39,219 nucleotides of DNA from JANSYP01 sp038751255 (lineage in GTDB: Bacteria; Pseudomonadota; Alphaproteobacteria; Rhodobacterales; Rhodobacteraceae). Shown here one piece after another: positions 8,528 through 16,211 of this stretch. The notes under the pieces are model-generated. The model searched no databases, had not been told where the DNA came from, and was given only the letters and a program-made list of their open reading frames with translations. The DNA is taken from NCBI GenBank assembly GCA_038751255.1, contig JBCDGN010000028.1:1-39219 (forward strand), in the 5' to 3' direction. Positions within the stretch are counted from its first letter, which is position 1. Each line of letters starts with the position of its first letter. A program made the translations under genes and the position numbers.

Positions 8528-9061
8528 CTATTCAGTCTCTATCAGGGGCCAAGTACGGTCTTTGTCCGAGACGACCGAGGCGGCGCGCGGCCAATCAATT
8601 CCGAGCGCAGGATCATCATAGCGAAAGCCCTCTTCTACGCCGGGCGTATACGCGGCGTCGACCATATAAGCGGCGATCGTGTTGGGCTGGAGTGTCATAA
8701 ATCCGTGGGCAAAGCCTTTTGGCACGTACATTTGCCGACTGTTTTCGGCAGAGAGCTCTGCTGCGAAACTTTGCAATCGGGTCGGGCTACCGGGGCGCAC
8801 ATCTACAATCACATCCCACATTGCACCTTGGATACAGCGCACCAATTTGCTCTCTTCGGCTGGAGCACGCTGGTAATGCAAACCGCGCAAGGTGCCCGCC
8901 TCCGCAGAGAGCGATGTATTTGCCTGAACGTAATGCGTCGCTAGGCCGTGGGCGTCGAATTCCTCGGCACAAAAAGTACGAGCAAAGTAGCCCCTTGCAT
9001 CGCCGCGTCGCTCAAGCTCAACTAAATAAGCCCCTGTCAGCGGAGCGGGCGTAAAGATCAT
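8528..9061 (-). CDS. rfbC: dTDP-4-dehydrorhamnose 3,5-epimerase-like (RmlC/RfbC) cupin
   Basis: A 177-residue cupin epimerase acting on a 4-keto-6-deoxy NDP-sugar. Family motifs are present: RGDARGYFART (about 18-28), GTLRGLHYQ with the catalytic His, ESKLVRCIQGAMWDVIVDVR, YVPKGFAHGF, and the Tyr/Asp region AAYMVDAAYTP with DDPALGIDWP. Length matches RmlC. No rmlA, rmlB or rmlD was seen in the window, so it may act on a CDP- or other NDP-sugar made with the RfbF-like enzyme, or on dTDP-sugars from elsewhere. The ATG overlaps the preceding GT4 stop (ATGA), so translation is coupled. Confidence 0.88.
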   Translation of the reverse strand: MIFTPAPLTGAYLVELERRGDARGYFARTFCAEEFDAHGLATHYVQANTSLSAEAGTLRGLHYQRAPAEESKLVRCIQGAMWDVIVDVRPGSPTRLQSFAAELSAENSRQMYVPKGFAHGFMTLQPNTIAAYMVDAAYTPGVEEGFRYDDPALGIDWPRAASVVSDKDRTWPLIETE

Positions 9062-10107
9062 GCAATCTCCCCAGCCTGGATAGAAGGCTGTTGAAGCTCT
9101 TTGAGATGTTGCTCAAGAGCCCGGCCTGCCGCTTGGTCTGAGAAGTGTTCACGCGCATAGCGACGACTGTTCTCAGCAAGCTCAACCCGCAGGTCCTTAT
9201 CATTCCATAGCCTGAGTATAGCCGCTTTAAACCCTTCTTCATCATGCGGCTTAACCAACAGACCTGTCTTTTCGTGCTGCAGATAGTCTTCGACGCCGTA
9301 GTATTCCGTCGCCACGAGGACCTTCCCCATAAACATCGCCTCAACCAGCGTGACCTGCCCTGCTGCTGTCACTGCGGGTTTGGGCAAAAGCGGGATAACA
9401 TTCACGCGGGCCCGCTGGGTGATCTCGAGGCATTCTTGTTTGCTGATGCCGAACGGTGTTTGAACGCAATCCGGCAGGTCAATGCCGTCAAGCGCGGCGT
9501 GGCTGGACGCGATTGTGGTCGGCAATTGGATGTCGTGCAGAATTCGGGCGAGCATGCGGTAGTCACGGTGGGCCGATCCCATGGCAGAGATGAAAGGCGC
9601 CTCTTCGTCTTCGGGGACTGTCTGGTCGATCTCAGGTGATTGATAGGGCACAAACACGAACCGTTCTTGGGGGAGGCCAAGCCAGTCGGAGTAGATTTTG
9701 ATCTCGCGCCGGGTGTGCACCACAAAGCGATCAATATTGGACAAAGCGATTCGCGACACCCATTGTCGGTAACCGCTATGGCAAGTGCCAACATTGAACA
9801 TCCATGCGAGCACTTTCGTGTCAGGGTTGAAGCGCCCCAGTAAACCTGCACAGGCGGCGAGCTGCGGGAACACCGAGACGACGACTTCTGGTTTGGTTTT
9901 GAAGGCATCGGCAGCCTGTCGAATATAGCGAACCCATTCGACAGGTGGTGTCAATTTGCTCTTGCGGTCATGCCATTTGGGCATCGGCGTCTGCCGAGGC
10001 ACGTGCTTAAAAGCAAAGCCTTCGTCGCGCACAAAATGGTCGATCCAGACCGATCCATCTAGGTTTTCGCGGTTAAAAAACGGTGCAATGACAGCTATCT
10101 TCAACAA
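9058..10107 (-). CDS. Glycosyltransferase family 4-like (GT-B)
   Basis: A 349-residue GT-B glycosyltransferase; the C-terminal half holds the donor-site pattern VTLVEAMFMGKVLVATEYYGVEDYL and a KTGLLVKPHDEEGF motif typical of GT4/GT1-fold retaining enzymes. The N-terminal half has IAVIAPFFN and a VVVSVFPQLAACAGLLGRF segment. The start is unusual: TTG at 10107, or the adjacent TTG at 10104, behind GGAAGGG. It heads the operon with the RmlC-like and oxidoreductase genes, so it may transfer the modified sugar they make. Donor and linkage cannot be inferred. Confidence 0.83.
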   Translation of the reverse strand: MLKIAVIAPFFNRENLDGSVWIDHFVRDEGFAFKHVPRQTPMPKWHDRKSKLTPPVEWVRYIRQAADAFKTKPEVVVSVFPQLAACAGLLGRFNPDTKVLAWMFNVGTCHSGYRQWVSRIALSNIDRFVVHTRREIKIYSDWLGLPQERFVFVPYQSPEIDQTVPEDEEAPFISAMGSAHRDYRMLARILHDIQLPTTIASSHAALDGIDLPDCVQTPFGISKQECLEITQRARVNVIPLLPKPAVTAAGQVTLVEAMFMGKVLVATEYYGVEDYLQHEKTGLLVKPHDEEGFKAAILRLWNDKDLRVELAENSRRYAREHFSDQAAGRALEQHLKELQQPSIQAGEIA

Positions 10108-10364
10108 TCAGACCCTTCCACTAACACACCACACATCCAGCCTTTTTATCGCCGACACCCGTGCCGAGACCGGCGTTGAGGTTTCTTGAGTGAAGACGTT
10201 AACGTACCATATGCAACTGTAAGGATGTATGGCTAGCCAATATTGGTCATGAAATGTCGACAGTCTATTGAACATGCCACATCAAATCCTGATAACAGCC
10301 CTCAAATCGACACGGCTGCGTCTTTCATAGACGAAATGACCAATTCTCACGAGTAAGCTATGCT
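10108..10364. promoter_or_regulatory. Divergent intergenic region upstream of manC
   Basis: These 257 bases lie between the minus GT4 operon and manC and hold no credible gene. Two abutting small palindromes, GGCTAGCC (10231-10238) and CCAATATTGG (10237-10246), lie in a relatively AT-rich stretch and may be an operator. A weak GAGTAAG precedes the manC ATG. Promoter boxes could not be assigned with confidence. Confidence 0.4.
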
Positions 10365-11771
10365 ATGATCTATCCTATTGTTTTGTGCGGGGGCTCAGGA
10401 ACCCGACTATGGCCGGTATCCCGAAAGTCCTACCCAAAGCAATTCACGCCACTCGTCTCTGAAAAATCACTTTACCAGATGACACTGGATCGTATGGCGG
10501 ATGCTGGTTTTGCCGCCCCATTGATCATGACAGGGGATGCGTTCCGCTTCATGGCCACCGAACAGGCGCGTGCGACAGGTTTAGAAGATGCGCGCGTCGT
10601 TGTGGAACCGGTTGGTCGCGACACCGCCCCTGCGATCTTAGCCGCGGCTCTGATGCTGGAAGCAGAGCCGGACGCTCTACTGCTGATCGCCCCGTCTGAT
10701 CATCTGATCAGCGATACAAAAGCTTTTCAAAAAGCCGTCGAAATCGGCGCGAAAGCTGCACAAACCGGCAATTTCGTAACCTTCGGTGTACCGCCAACTC
10801 GACCTGAAACTGGCTACGGCTATTTAGAGTTGGCCTCATCCGAGGCACCCGATGATGGCATTGTGCCGCTCAAGAGCTTTCGCGAAAAACCCAATGCCGA
10901 GACCGCGGAAGCGATGCTGGCGCAGGGCGGATATCTCTGGAATACAGGGATTTTTCTGGTGCAAGTTGGGGCCCTGATCAGAGCCTTCGAGGCGCATGCG
11001 CCTACGATGCTCGAACCCTGCAAAGCAGCCTTGGCTGCTGGCAACGACGATCTTGGCTTTTTCCGCCTTGGTGCCGACGCATATACGGCGGTGCAGGCAA
11101 AATCCTTCGATTACGCGATTATGGAGCATGTCAAGCCAATTGTAACGGTCCCCCTACAAAGTACCTGGTCAGATCTTGGCGCTTGGGACGCGCTTTGGCA
11201 GGCCGGAGAGCAAGACACCGTCACCCATGGGCCAGTTTTGACCCTGGACTGCCACGACAGCTATCTTCGCTCCGAGGATGATACGATGCAACTTGTTGGA
11301 CTGGGCCTTGACGGAATCATTGCCGTAGCGATGCGCGACGCGGTTCTCGTCGCCGACAAGTCTCGCGCTCAGGATATAAAAGCAGTTGTCGAAACCCTAC
11401 GCGAGCAAAGCGTCGCGCAGGCAGATGACTATCCGCGCTTTCATCGTCCCTGGGGCTGGTATGAGACGCTGTGTCTGGGGGATCGATTCCAGGTGAAACG
11501 CATAATGGTCAAGCCTGGAGGGATTCTGAGCTTGCAGAGCCACCACCATCGCTCTGAACACTGGATCGTTGTCGCCGGCACAGCTGAAGTGACTGTGGGC
11601 GATACCAAGCAACTTTTAACCGAGAATGAGAGCGTCTACATTCCACTTGGCTCGGTGCATAGAATGGCCAATCCTGGTCATTTACCGATGTATTTGATCG
11701 AAGTGCAAACTGGCAGCTATCTGGGTGAAGATGACATTGTCCGCTATGAGGACATCTACAACCGCGCCTGA
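10365..11771 (+). CDS. manC: Bifunctional mannose-1-phosphate guanylyltransferase / mannose-6-phosphate isomerase
   Basis: A 468-residue type II PMI/GMP enzyme that makes GDP-mannose and isomerises fructose-6-P and mannose-6-P. The guanylyltransferase domain opens with LCGGSGTRLWPVSRKSYPKQF (residues 7-27), then IAPSDHLI and FREKPN, which holds the GMP signature; the cupin PMI domain (about 345-468) contains RPWGWYETL, QSHHHRSEHWIVVAGTAEV with metal-binding His residues, and IPLGSVHRMANPG. Length is normal for AlgA/ManC/CpsB. The stop overlaps or abuts the flippase start. The phosphomannomutase that normally links its two reactions is a pseudogene in this window, so GDP-mannose would depend on a mutase elsewhere. 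Confidence 0.95.
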   Translation: MIYPIVLCGGSGTRLWPVSRKSYPKQFTPLVSEKSLYQMTLDRMADAGFAAPLIMTGDAFRFMATEQARATGLEDARVVVEPVGRDTAPAILAAALMLEAEPDALLLIAPSDHLISDTKAFQKAVEIGAKAAQTGNFVTFGVPPTRPETGYGYLELASSEAPDDGIVPLKSFREKPNAETAEAMLAQGGYLWNTGIFLVQVGALIRAFEAHAPTMLEPCKAALAAGNDDLGFFRLGADAYTAVQAKSFDYAIMEHVKPIVTVPLQSTWSDLGAWDALWQAGEQDTVTHGPVLTLDCHDSYLRSEDDTMQLVGLGLDGIIAVAMRDAVLVADKSRAQDIKAVVETLREQSVAQADDYPRFHRPWGWYETLCLGDRFQVKRIMVKPGGILSLQSHHHRSEHWIVVAGTAEVTVGDTKQLLTENESVYIPLGSVHRMANPGHLPMYLIEVQTGSYLGEDDIVRYEDIYNRA

Positions 11772-11789
11772 TTGCCGAAAGTGCCCGCA

Positions 11790-13133
11790 ATGCGGCAACG
11801 TCTTACCGCTCTTCTCCAAGAACAGAGCCTGCGCGGCGCCAGCCTGCGCAGCGGCGCTTGGACATTTTTCGGCTTCGGCCTGCAGGCCGTGCTCCGGCTC
11901 GGCTCAAACCTTATCCTGACCCGGATTTTGGCACCTGAGATGTTTGGCCTGATGTCGCTCGCGCTCGTCTTTGTGCTGGGTGTCTCTTTGATGAGCGATT
12001 TAGGCACGAAGCATTCGGTGATACGCAGCAGCCGCGGTGAAGACACTGATTTTCTCGCCAGCGCTTGGACGATACAGGTTCTACGCGGCGCATTTGTGAC
12101 ACTTTTGGCATGCGCTTTGGCCTGGCCTGCGGCGCAGGCCTACGGTCAGCCTGAGCTTTTTGTCGTGCTCTGCGTGCTGTCCTTGATGGCCGTCATCGAC
12201 GGATTTAATTCCATTTCGATGGCCACTACGAGCCGCAATATGGAGCTTGGTCGGCAGACGCTGATCACTCTGGCCAGCCAAATTCTGTCGATCGCCTTAA
12301 TGATTGGTTTTGCTATCGTTCTTGAATCGGTATGGGCCTTGGTCATCGGCACTTTAGCCGCTTCAGCTCTCAAAACCTTGCTATCACATTTGCTGCTTAC
12401 ACCCTTCAAGCACCGTTTCGTTTTAGAGCGGGCTGCAGTGCGCGAGATTATCGGATTTGGTCAATGGGTGCTTTTGAGCACAATGTTCACCTTTATCGGC
12501 GGCCGCGGGATCACTGCGGTGCACGGTGCACTTGTACCGCTGGATATTTTAGGGGTCCTTGCGGTCTCGACCACGCTGATTAGGGCTTTGGAGGATCTGA
12601 TCGCTAAACTTTTAGCAGCGGTCGCCTTCCCGGCCTTTTCAAAGGTAATTCGGGAGAACCTTGAAGACCTGCCTACCATGCTCAACAGGGTCCGCAACCG
12701 GTTCTTAACCGTCTGCGTAATCGGGTTTTGTGGGGTTTCGATGATTGCGCAGCCATTGATCGACTTTCTCTATGACCCACGCTATGCGCTCGCGGGCAGC
12801 ATTCTGGCAATACAGGCCTTGAACGGTGCTTTGCGGATTATGGCTGCGCCTTACCAAGAAGTCCTTTTAGCCCTAGGCAACAGCCGACTGCATGCTGCGG
12901 TGATGTTCTGTTCGGCCGCGGCTGGTATTCTTGGGACAATCGCCGGTTTCTACTTCTATGATGTGTTCGGCATGATCGCGGGGATGGGCGTAGGTGCTCT
13001 GCTCGCATTCGGGCTTTCGGCAAGCTTTGCTTGGCGGCGCGGTTACGCCAACCTTACGCTGGATTTCACCATTATCTTGGCGATCCTGTTCTTGTATGCC
13101 CACACGCTGCTACGATTGTCATCAGCTGCCTAA
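11790..13133 (+). CDS. Polysaccharide flippase (Wzx/PST family)
   Basis: A roughly 447-residue inner-membrane protein with about 12-14 hydrophobic helices that resembles Wzx/polysaccharide transport proteins, which move lipid-linked repeat units to the periplasm. The typical opening SGAWTFFGFGLQAVLRLGSNLILTRIL APEMFGLMSLA is present, as is the AFPAFSKV segment near the middle and NGALRIMAAPYQEVLLALG after it. I favour the ATG at 11790; upstream in-frame starts are TTG 11772 and GTG 11781, which would abut the manC stop. It follows manC directly and converges with the polymerase gene, the two stops overlapping by four bases (13130-13133). Confidence 0.85.
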   Translation: MRQRLTALLQEQSLRGASLRSGAWTFFGFGLQAVLRLGSNLILTRILAPEMFGLMSLALVFVLGVSLMSDLGTKHSVIRSSRGEDTDFLASAWTIQVLRGAFVTLLACALAWPAAQAYGQPELFVVLCVLSLMAVIDGFNSISMATTSRNMELGRQTLITLASQILSIALMIGFAIVLESVWALVIGTLAASALKTLLSHLLLTPFKHRFVLERAAVREIIGFGQWVLLSTMFTFIGGRGITAVHGALVPLDILGVLAVSTTLIRALEDLIAKLLAAVAFPAFSKVIRENLEDLPTMLNRVRNRFLTVCVIGFCGVSMIAQPLIDFLYDPRYALAGSILAIQALNGALRIMAAPYQEVLLALGNSRLHAAVMFCSAAAGILGTIAGFYFYDVFGMIAGMGVGALLAFGLSASFAWRRGYANLTLDFTIILAILFLYAHTLLRLSSAA

Positions 13134-14665
13134 CCGGCTTCGCGCTTTCGCACGCGAAAGCGGCTATAGCGCGTGTGTTGTAAATCAGCCTCGACCGCGG
13201 CTTGGGCGGGCGCCACCCGGCTCACTTCAGGTGAGTCGCTGGCAGGGTGGGCGTCGGCCTCGTCGGCGGCTGCGGATTTGGTTTGTTCCAAACGACCCAA
13301 GAGTGCCCCGGCGGTCAAATACAACACCGGCACGAGGCTCGAATTTGGCAGTAAATCAATTAGGTTGGCCGCTAGCACCAGACACAGACCCGATGTCACA
13401 AGGGTCACTTTGTAGCGTTTGCGCCGCAAGAAAAACAGCATTATCGGGATCGTAAGCAAACCGAATTGCCCAATGTAACCGAACCAGCCCGTTTGCCCGA
13501 TAATGATGATCCAACTGCCGTCGGTGACAACATCATCCTCGCCGCGATCATTGAAAATACGCGAGCGCGCCCACCATCCCCAGCCAAAAACAGGGCGTTC
13601 GTTGGCGCGACCGAGCAAGAGATCTTCGTTGTCAAAGCGAAATTGCAGAGAGCCCGCGCGGTCACTGTCAATTGCGGCCGCCGTTTGCACAAGTTGGTCG
13701 GTCGGAATGAGATCGGCCCCACGCAGAATTGGATAACTCAGTGTGAGACCAGCAATCACGGCTGCAACCAACAGATGTGTCCGTGTACCGAGAAGAAGGG
13801 CCACGGGCATCAACACCAAAGCGATGAGAAAGGCGCCTAGCGTTTTCGACAGCAGCAGTGCGAAAAGTAGCCAAAGTATGGCAACAGCGAGCAGCAGGCG
13901 CTCACCGCTTTGGCGAAGACGGAACAGGATTGTGCCAGCAATCAACGCACAGGCAAAGTGAATTCCCAGTAACAAACCATGGTCGAGAAATACCAAAGGC
14001 CGAAAACCACCACCCCGAATATGCTGAATCCAGGAATGTGGGAAAAAGCCATAAACGGTTCGATTGATCTGCGGCGACATCCGCACTTCGTAGAGCGCGG
14101 GCAGAGTGTAAATGAGGGCCGAGATGAACAAAATCCAGAGCAGACGCTCATGACTTTTATCATCTGATAGAAACTTGCGTCCCAGCAGAAGTGGCAGAAA
14201 AAAGACGCCTGTCACCAACAGATTAGCGGCGGCGTCATATAGCGAGAGAGATGGCATAGAGCGCGCGCCGGAAGAAACCGGGTCACCATTTGTCAGTGCG
14301 GTGCCAAAGATGCCCGCACCGATCGCCACAAAAAGCAAAAGAGCGACGCCAGAGCGAGGCACCCAGCCCTTGAGAACGACGACATCGCTTAGGTTATCAG
14401 TTTTGCCTTGCCGCTGATCGCGGCGCCGGGATGCGGTGCGACGTGTCAACAGAATAAGCGCAACCAGAGCTGCGGAAACAGGCGGCACAAGCCATTTGTC
14501 CAGCGGCGGCAGCAAAGGCAAATCAACAGATACCTGACCGCTGCTTGGTAAAAACAAAAAACCTGCGACGATCGTCCAAATCAAGGCGTCGCGGAAGGGA
14601 AGCATTCTAAAGAGAAGGACCGTTACAACCGGCCAACTCAAAAGCACAGCAAAGGCTACAAGCAT
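13130..14665 (-). CDS. O-antigen ligase/polymerase-like membrane protein (Wzy candidate)
   Basis: A 511-residue polytopic membrane protein with about 11-12 hydrophobic segments and one large periplasmic-looking loop (about residues 320-390) that contains GRANERPVFGWGWWARSR. A NERPxxGWG-like motif in that loop is typical of the Wzy_C/O-antigen ligase family. In the setting of a flippase and glycosyltransferases it is the best candidate polymerase for the repeat unit; a ligase is the alternative. The C-terminal 55 residues are hydrophilic and Ala/Glu/Asp-rich, probably cytosolic. Its ATG overlaps the upstream GT26 stop (TAATG), so the two are coupled. The conserved loop is visible, but sequence divergence in this family leaves the exact role open. 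Confidence 0.78.
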   Translation of the reverse strand: MLVAFAVLLSWPVVTVLLFRMLPFRDALIWTIVAGFLFLPSSGQVSVDLPLLPPLDKWLVPPVSAALVALILLTRRTASRRRDQRQGKTDNLSDVVVLKGWVPRSGVALLLFVAIGAGIFGTALTNGDPVSSGARSMPSLSLYDAAANLLVTGVFFLPLLLGRKFLSDDKSHERLLWILFISALIYTLPALYEVRMSPQINRTVYGFFPHSWIQHIRGGGFRPLVFLDHGLLLGIHFACALIAGTILFRLRQSGERLLLAVAILWLLFALLLSKTLGAFLIALVLMPVALLLGTRTHLLVAAVIAGLTLSYPILRGADLIPTDQLVQTAAAIDSDRAGSLQFRFDNEDLLLGRANERPVFGWGWWARSRIFNDRGEDDVVTDGSWIIIIGQTGWFGYIGQFGLLTIPIMLFFLRRKRYKVTLVTSGLCLVLAANLIDLLPNSSLVPVLYLTAGALLGRLEQTKSAAADEADAHPASDSPEVSRVAPAQAAVEADLQHTRYSRFRVRKREAG

Positions 14666-15468
14666 TACGAACCTGTATTATTGAGGCGAGCGTGACGGGC
14701 CATGCGGGTCGCCCGCGGCAAAATCGCGAAACAATCGATATAGCGGCGCAACAAGCGCTTGGGATTTTTGCCTAAACGCCACAGCCATTCAAGCGCCAGC
14801 AAGCGAACGAGTTTAGGGGCGCGTTGCTGCGCGCCGGAGATGAAATCGAGACCAGCTCCAATCGATAGAAAGCCAACCTGCGGCAGGCGCTCGTGGGCAT
14901 AGATGGCGAAACGCTCTTGTTTAGGAGCACCCAGCGCAAGGAAAACGAGCCGCGCTTCGGAGCCAGCCAAAGCCTCGATAGCTGCCTCTGCGTCTGCACC
15001 TTCTGGGTCGAAGGCCATTGGCGGAGCGATCTGCGCCGCAATCTTAAGACCGTGGTGGCGAGCCTGCATAACCGCAGCTGCTCTGGCCAGACTTTGCGCA
15101 GTTGAGCCGAAAAGTGCGATCGGAAAACCGCATCGCGCCGCCATCTGCAAGACCGGCTCTATCAACTCTGATCCGGGGATAAGCTCAACGTTTTTCTGGC
15201 CGGCCACACTGCAGAGCCAAACGATTGGATTGCCGTCAGCCGTGACATGGCTGTGGGCAGCATAGGCTTGGCGAAACTGCGTATCCCGGCAGATTTTAAC
15301 AAGGTGGTCGAGATTAAGGGTGGCCAGACAAAAACCATCGTCGGCAGCCAGGCGCGTTTCCAGGTCTGCAAGCAAAGCTGAACGCGAGGACGCTGTCACA
15401 GAAATCGGTGATCGATCTGCTCCTGCAAACGCATCAGATTCTCGCGACACACTACTAAAATCGAACAT
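14665..15468 (-). CDS. WecB/TagA/CpsF-family glycosyltransferase (GT26)
   Basis: A 267-residue GT26 enzyme; family members add ManNAc-type or other residues to lipid-linked sugars at the cytosolic membrane face. Motifs are TLNLDHLVK, HVTADGNPIVWL with the catalytic Asp, IALFGST, FLALGAPKQE, and GAGLDFISGAQQRAPKLVRLLALEWLWRL. I use the ATG at 15468, with GAGG about eight bases upstream; an ATG at 15498 would add ten residues but has its Shine-Dalgarno-like AAGG too close. It is the first gene of a two-gene minus operon with the Wzy-like gene. Confidence 0.88.
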   Translation of the reverse strand: MFDFSSVSRESDAFAGADRSPISVTASSRSALLADLETRLAADDGFCLATLNLDHLVKICRDTQFRQAYAAHSHVTADGNPIVWLCSVAGQKNVELIPGSELIEPVLQMAARCGFPIALFGSTAQSLARAAAVMQARHHGLKIAAQIAPPMAFDPEGADAEAAIEALAGSEARLVFLALGAPKQERFAIYAHERLPQVGFLSIGAGLDFISGAQQRAPKLVRLLALEWLWRLGKNPKRLLRRYIDCFAILPRATRMARHARLNNTGS

Positions 15469-15749
15469 TACCACAGCCTCATCCAGGCCCCGACCCATCC
15501 TTGCACGACTACTACCTGAAAATTAGGGCGATGTTAAAACTATTTGGAGAATATTCACATAACTTGACCTGCCGGGCGGACAACCAGCACGTCTTTTCCC
15601 ACCATGAGATCTTCCGGCAATCGACCATCGGATAGGCCTGTGCAAGCAGGATATCTGCGGGTCGGGGCGATGCCGGAATATGCACGCAGGAGCCAGCAGA
15701 TGCGAACATCCACCACCATAGCGAGCCACCGAAGCGTTGCGGGGCTGAC
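15469..15749. other. Intergenic region between GT26 and the beta-helix gene block
   Basis: Promoters for both flanking transcripts are expected here. No signature gene was recognised. The plus frame used by the next ORF is open back to about 15636 (stop TAG 15633-15635), but those codons do not resemble the downstream domain. An overlapping minus-strand ORF ending near 15555 has no motif I recognise. It may hold degenerated sequence. Confidence 0.35.
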
Positions 15750-16211
15750 GTGATTTTTGGAGCCCTGCCAAGCCAATTCGGTGGTCCGATCACCGTCACC
15801 AGCGAAGCCAATGTGCCTGCTTCCTTCAGTACAAACGGTTGGGCGATCAGCGACATGGCGACAGGCGGCGACGCGCTGATCACAATTTTCACACTTCCCG
15901 GGTCGAATGGCAGCCCTGTGCAGGTCGTGCAAGTTCGTATCGATGGTGGAGCGTGGACTGCGATCCCAGGTAGCAGCAGCGCCGGGGTTTACACGTTGCT
16001 CGACCAATTCACTGACGGCGTAGTAACCAACGTCGAATTACGGGCGGTAAATGCTCTCGGGCCAGGCCCAACGAGCTCGGCAAAGTCCGTCACCACCACA
16101 CCAATGGCCGCGCAAAACTGGGGCTTTTCTGGATCGGTCGTCACCGCCCTCCCGGAGGGAGCCAATTGGCAATTCAGCGGTAGCGCTGTAACAGCAATCG
16201 GAGACATTTAA
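15750..16211 (+). CDS. Fibronectin/Ig-like module protein, possibly truncated
   Basis: A 153-residue hypothetical protein starting at GTG 15750. Residues 15-110 (ITVTSEANVPASFSTNGWAI, then AVNALGPGPTSSAKSVTTT) closely parallel a module in the next protein (SVTLSANAGLPGSFTTSGWSV to NAQGNGPESANKSVTTT), so the two are related beta-sandwich, FN3-like modules. The tail holds two copies of a short repeat, NWGFSGSVVTALPEGA and NWQFSGSAVTAIGDI. No signal peptide. The protein begins inside what looks like a strand of the domain, so it may be the 3' part of a once longer gene. Its TAA overlaps the next ATG (TAATG), so translation is coupled. Function unknown. Confidence 0.6.
   Translation: MIFGALPSQFGGPITVTSEANVPASFSTNGWAISDMATGGDALITIFTLPGSNGSPVQVVQVRIDGGAWTAIPGSSSAGVYTLLDQFTDGVVTNVELRAVNALGPGPTSSAKSVTTTPMAAQNWGFSGSVVTALPEGANWQFSGSAVTAIGDI

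Noticed and set aside
10865..10890. TTTCGCGAAA palindrome within manC as another partition-site copy
   Set aside because: Lacks the central CATG and flanks of the two copies; short enough to occur by chance in coding sequence.
13143..13162. Third copy of the parS-like palindrome
   Set aside because: The centre is AC, not AT, outer bases differ and it lies in coding sequence of the polymerase; kept only as a low-interest observation.
15555..16007. Minus-strand ORF of 150 codons upstream of GT26
   Set aside because: Overlaps the FN3-like ORF that has homology with the next gene; only its C-terminal third lies in otherwise empty DNA and shows no motif I recognise.
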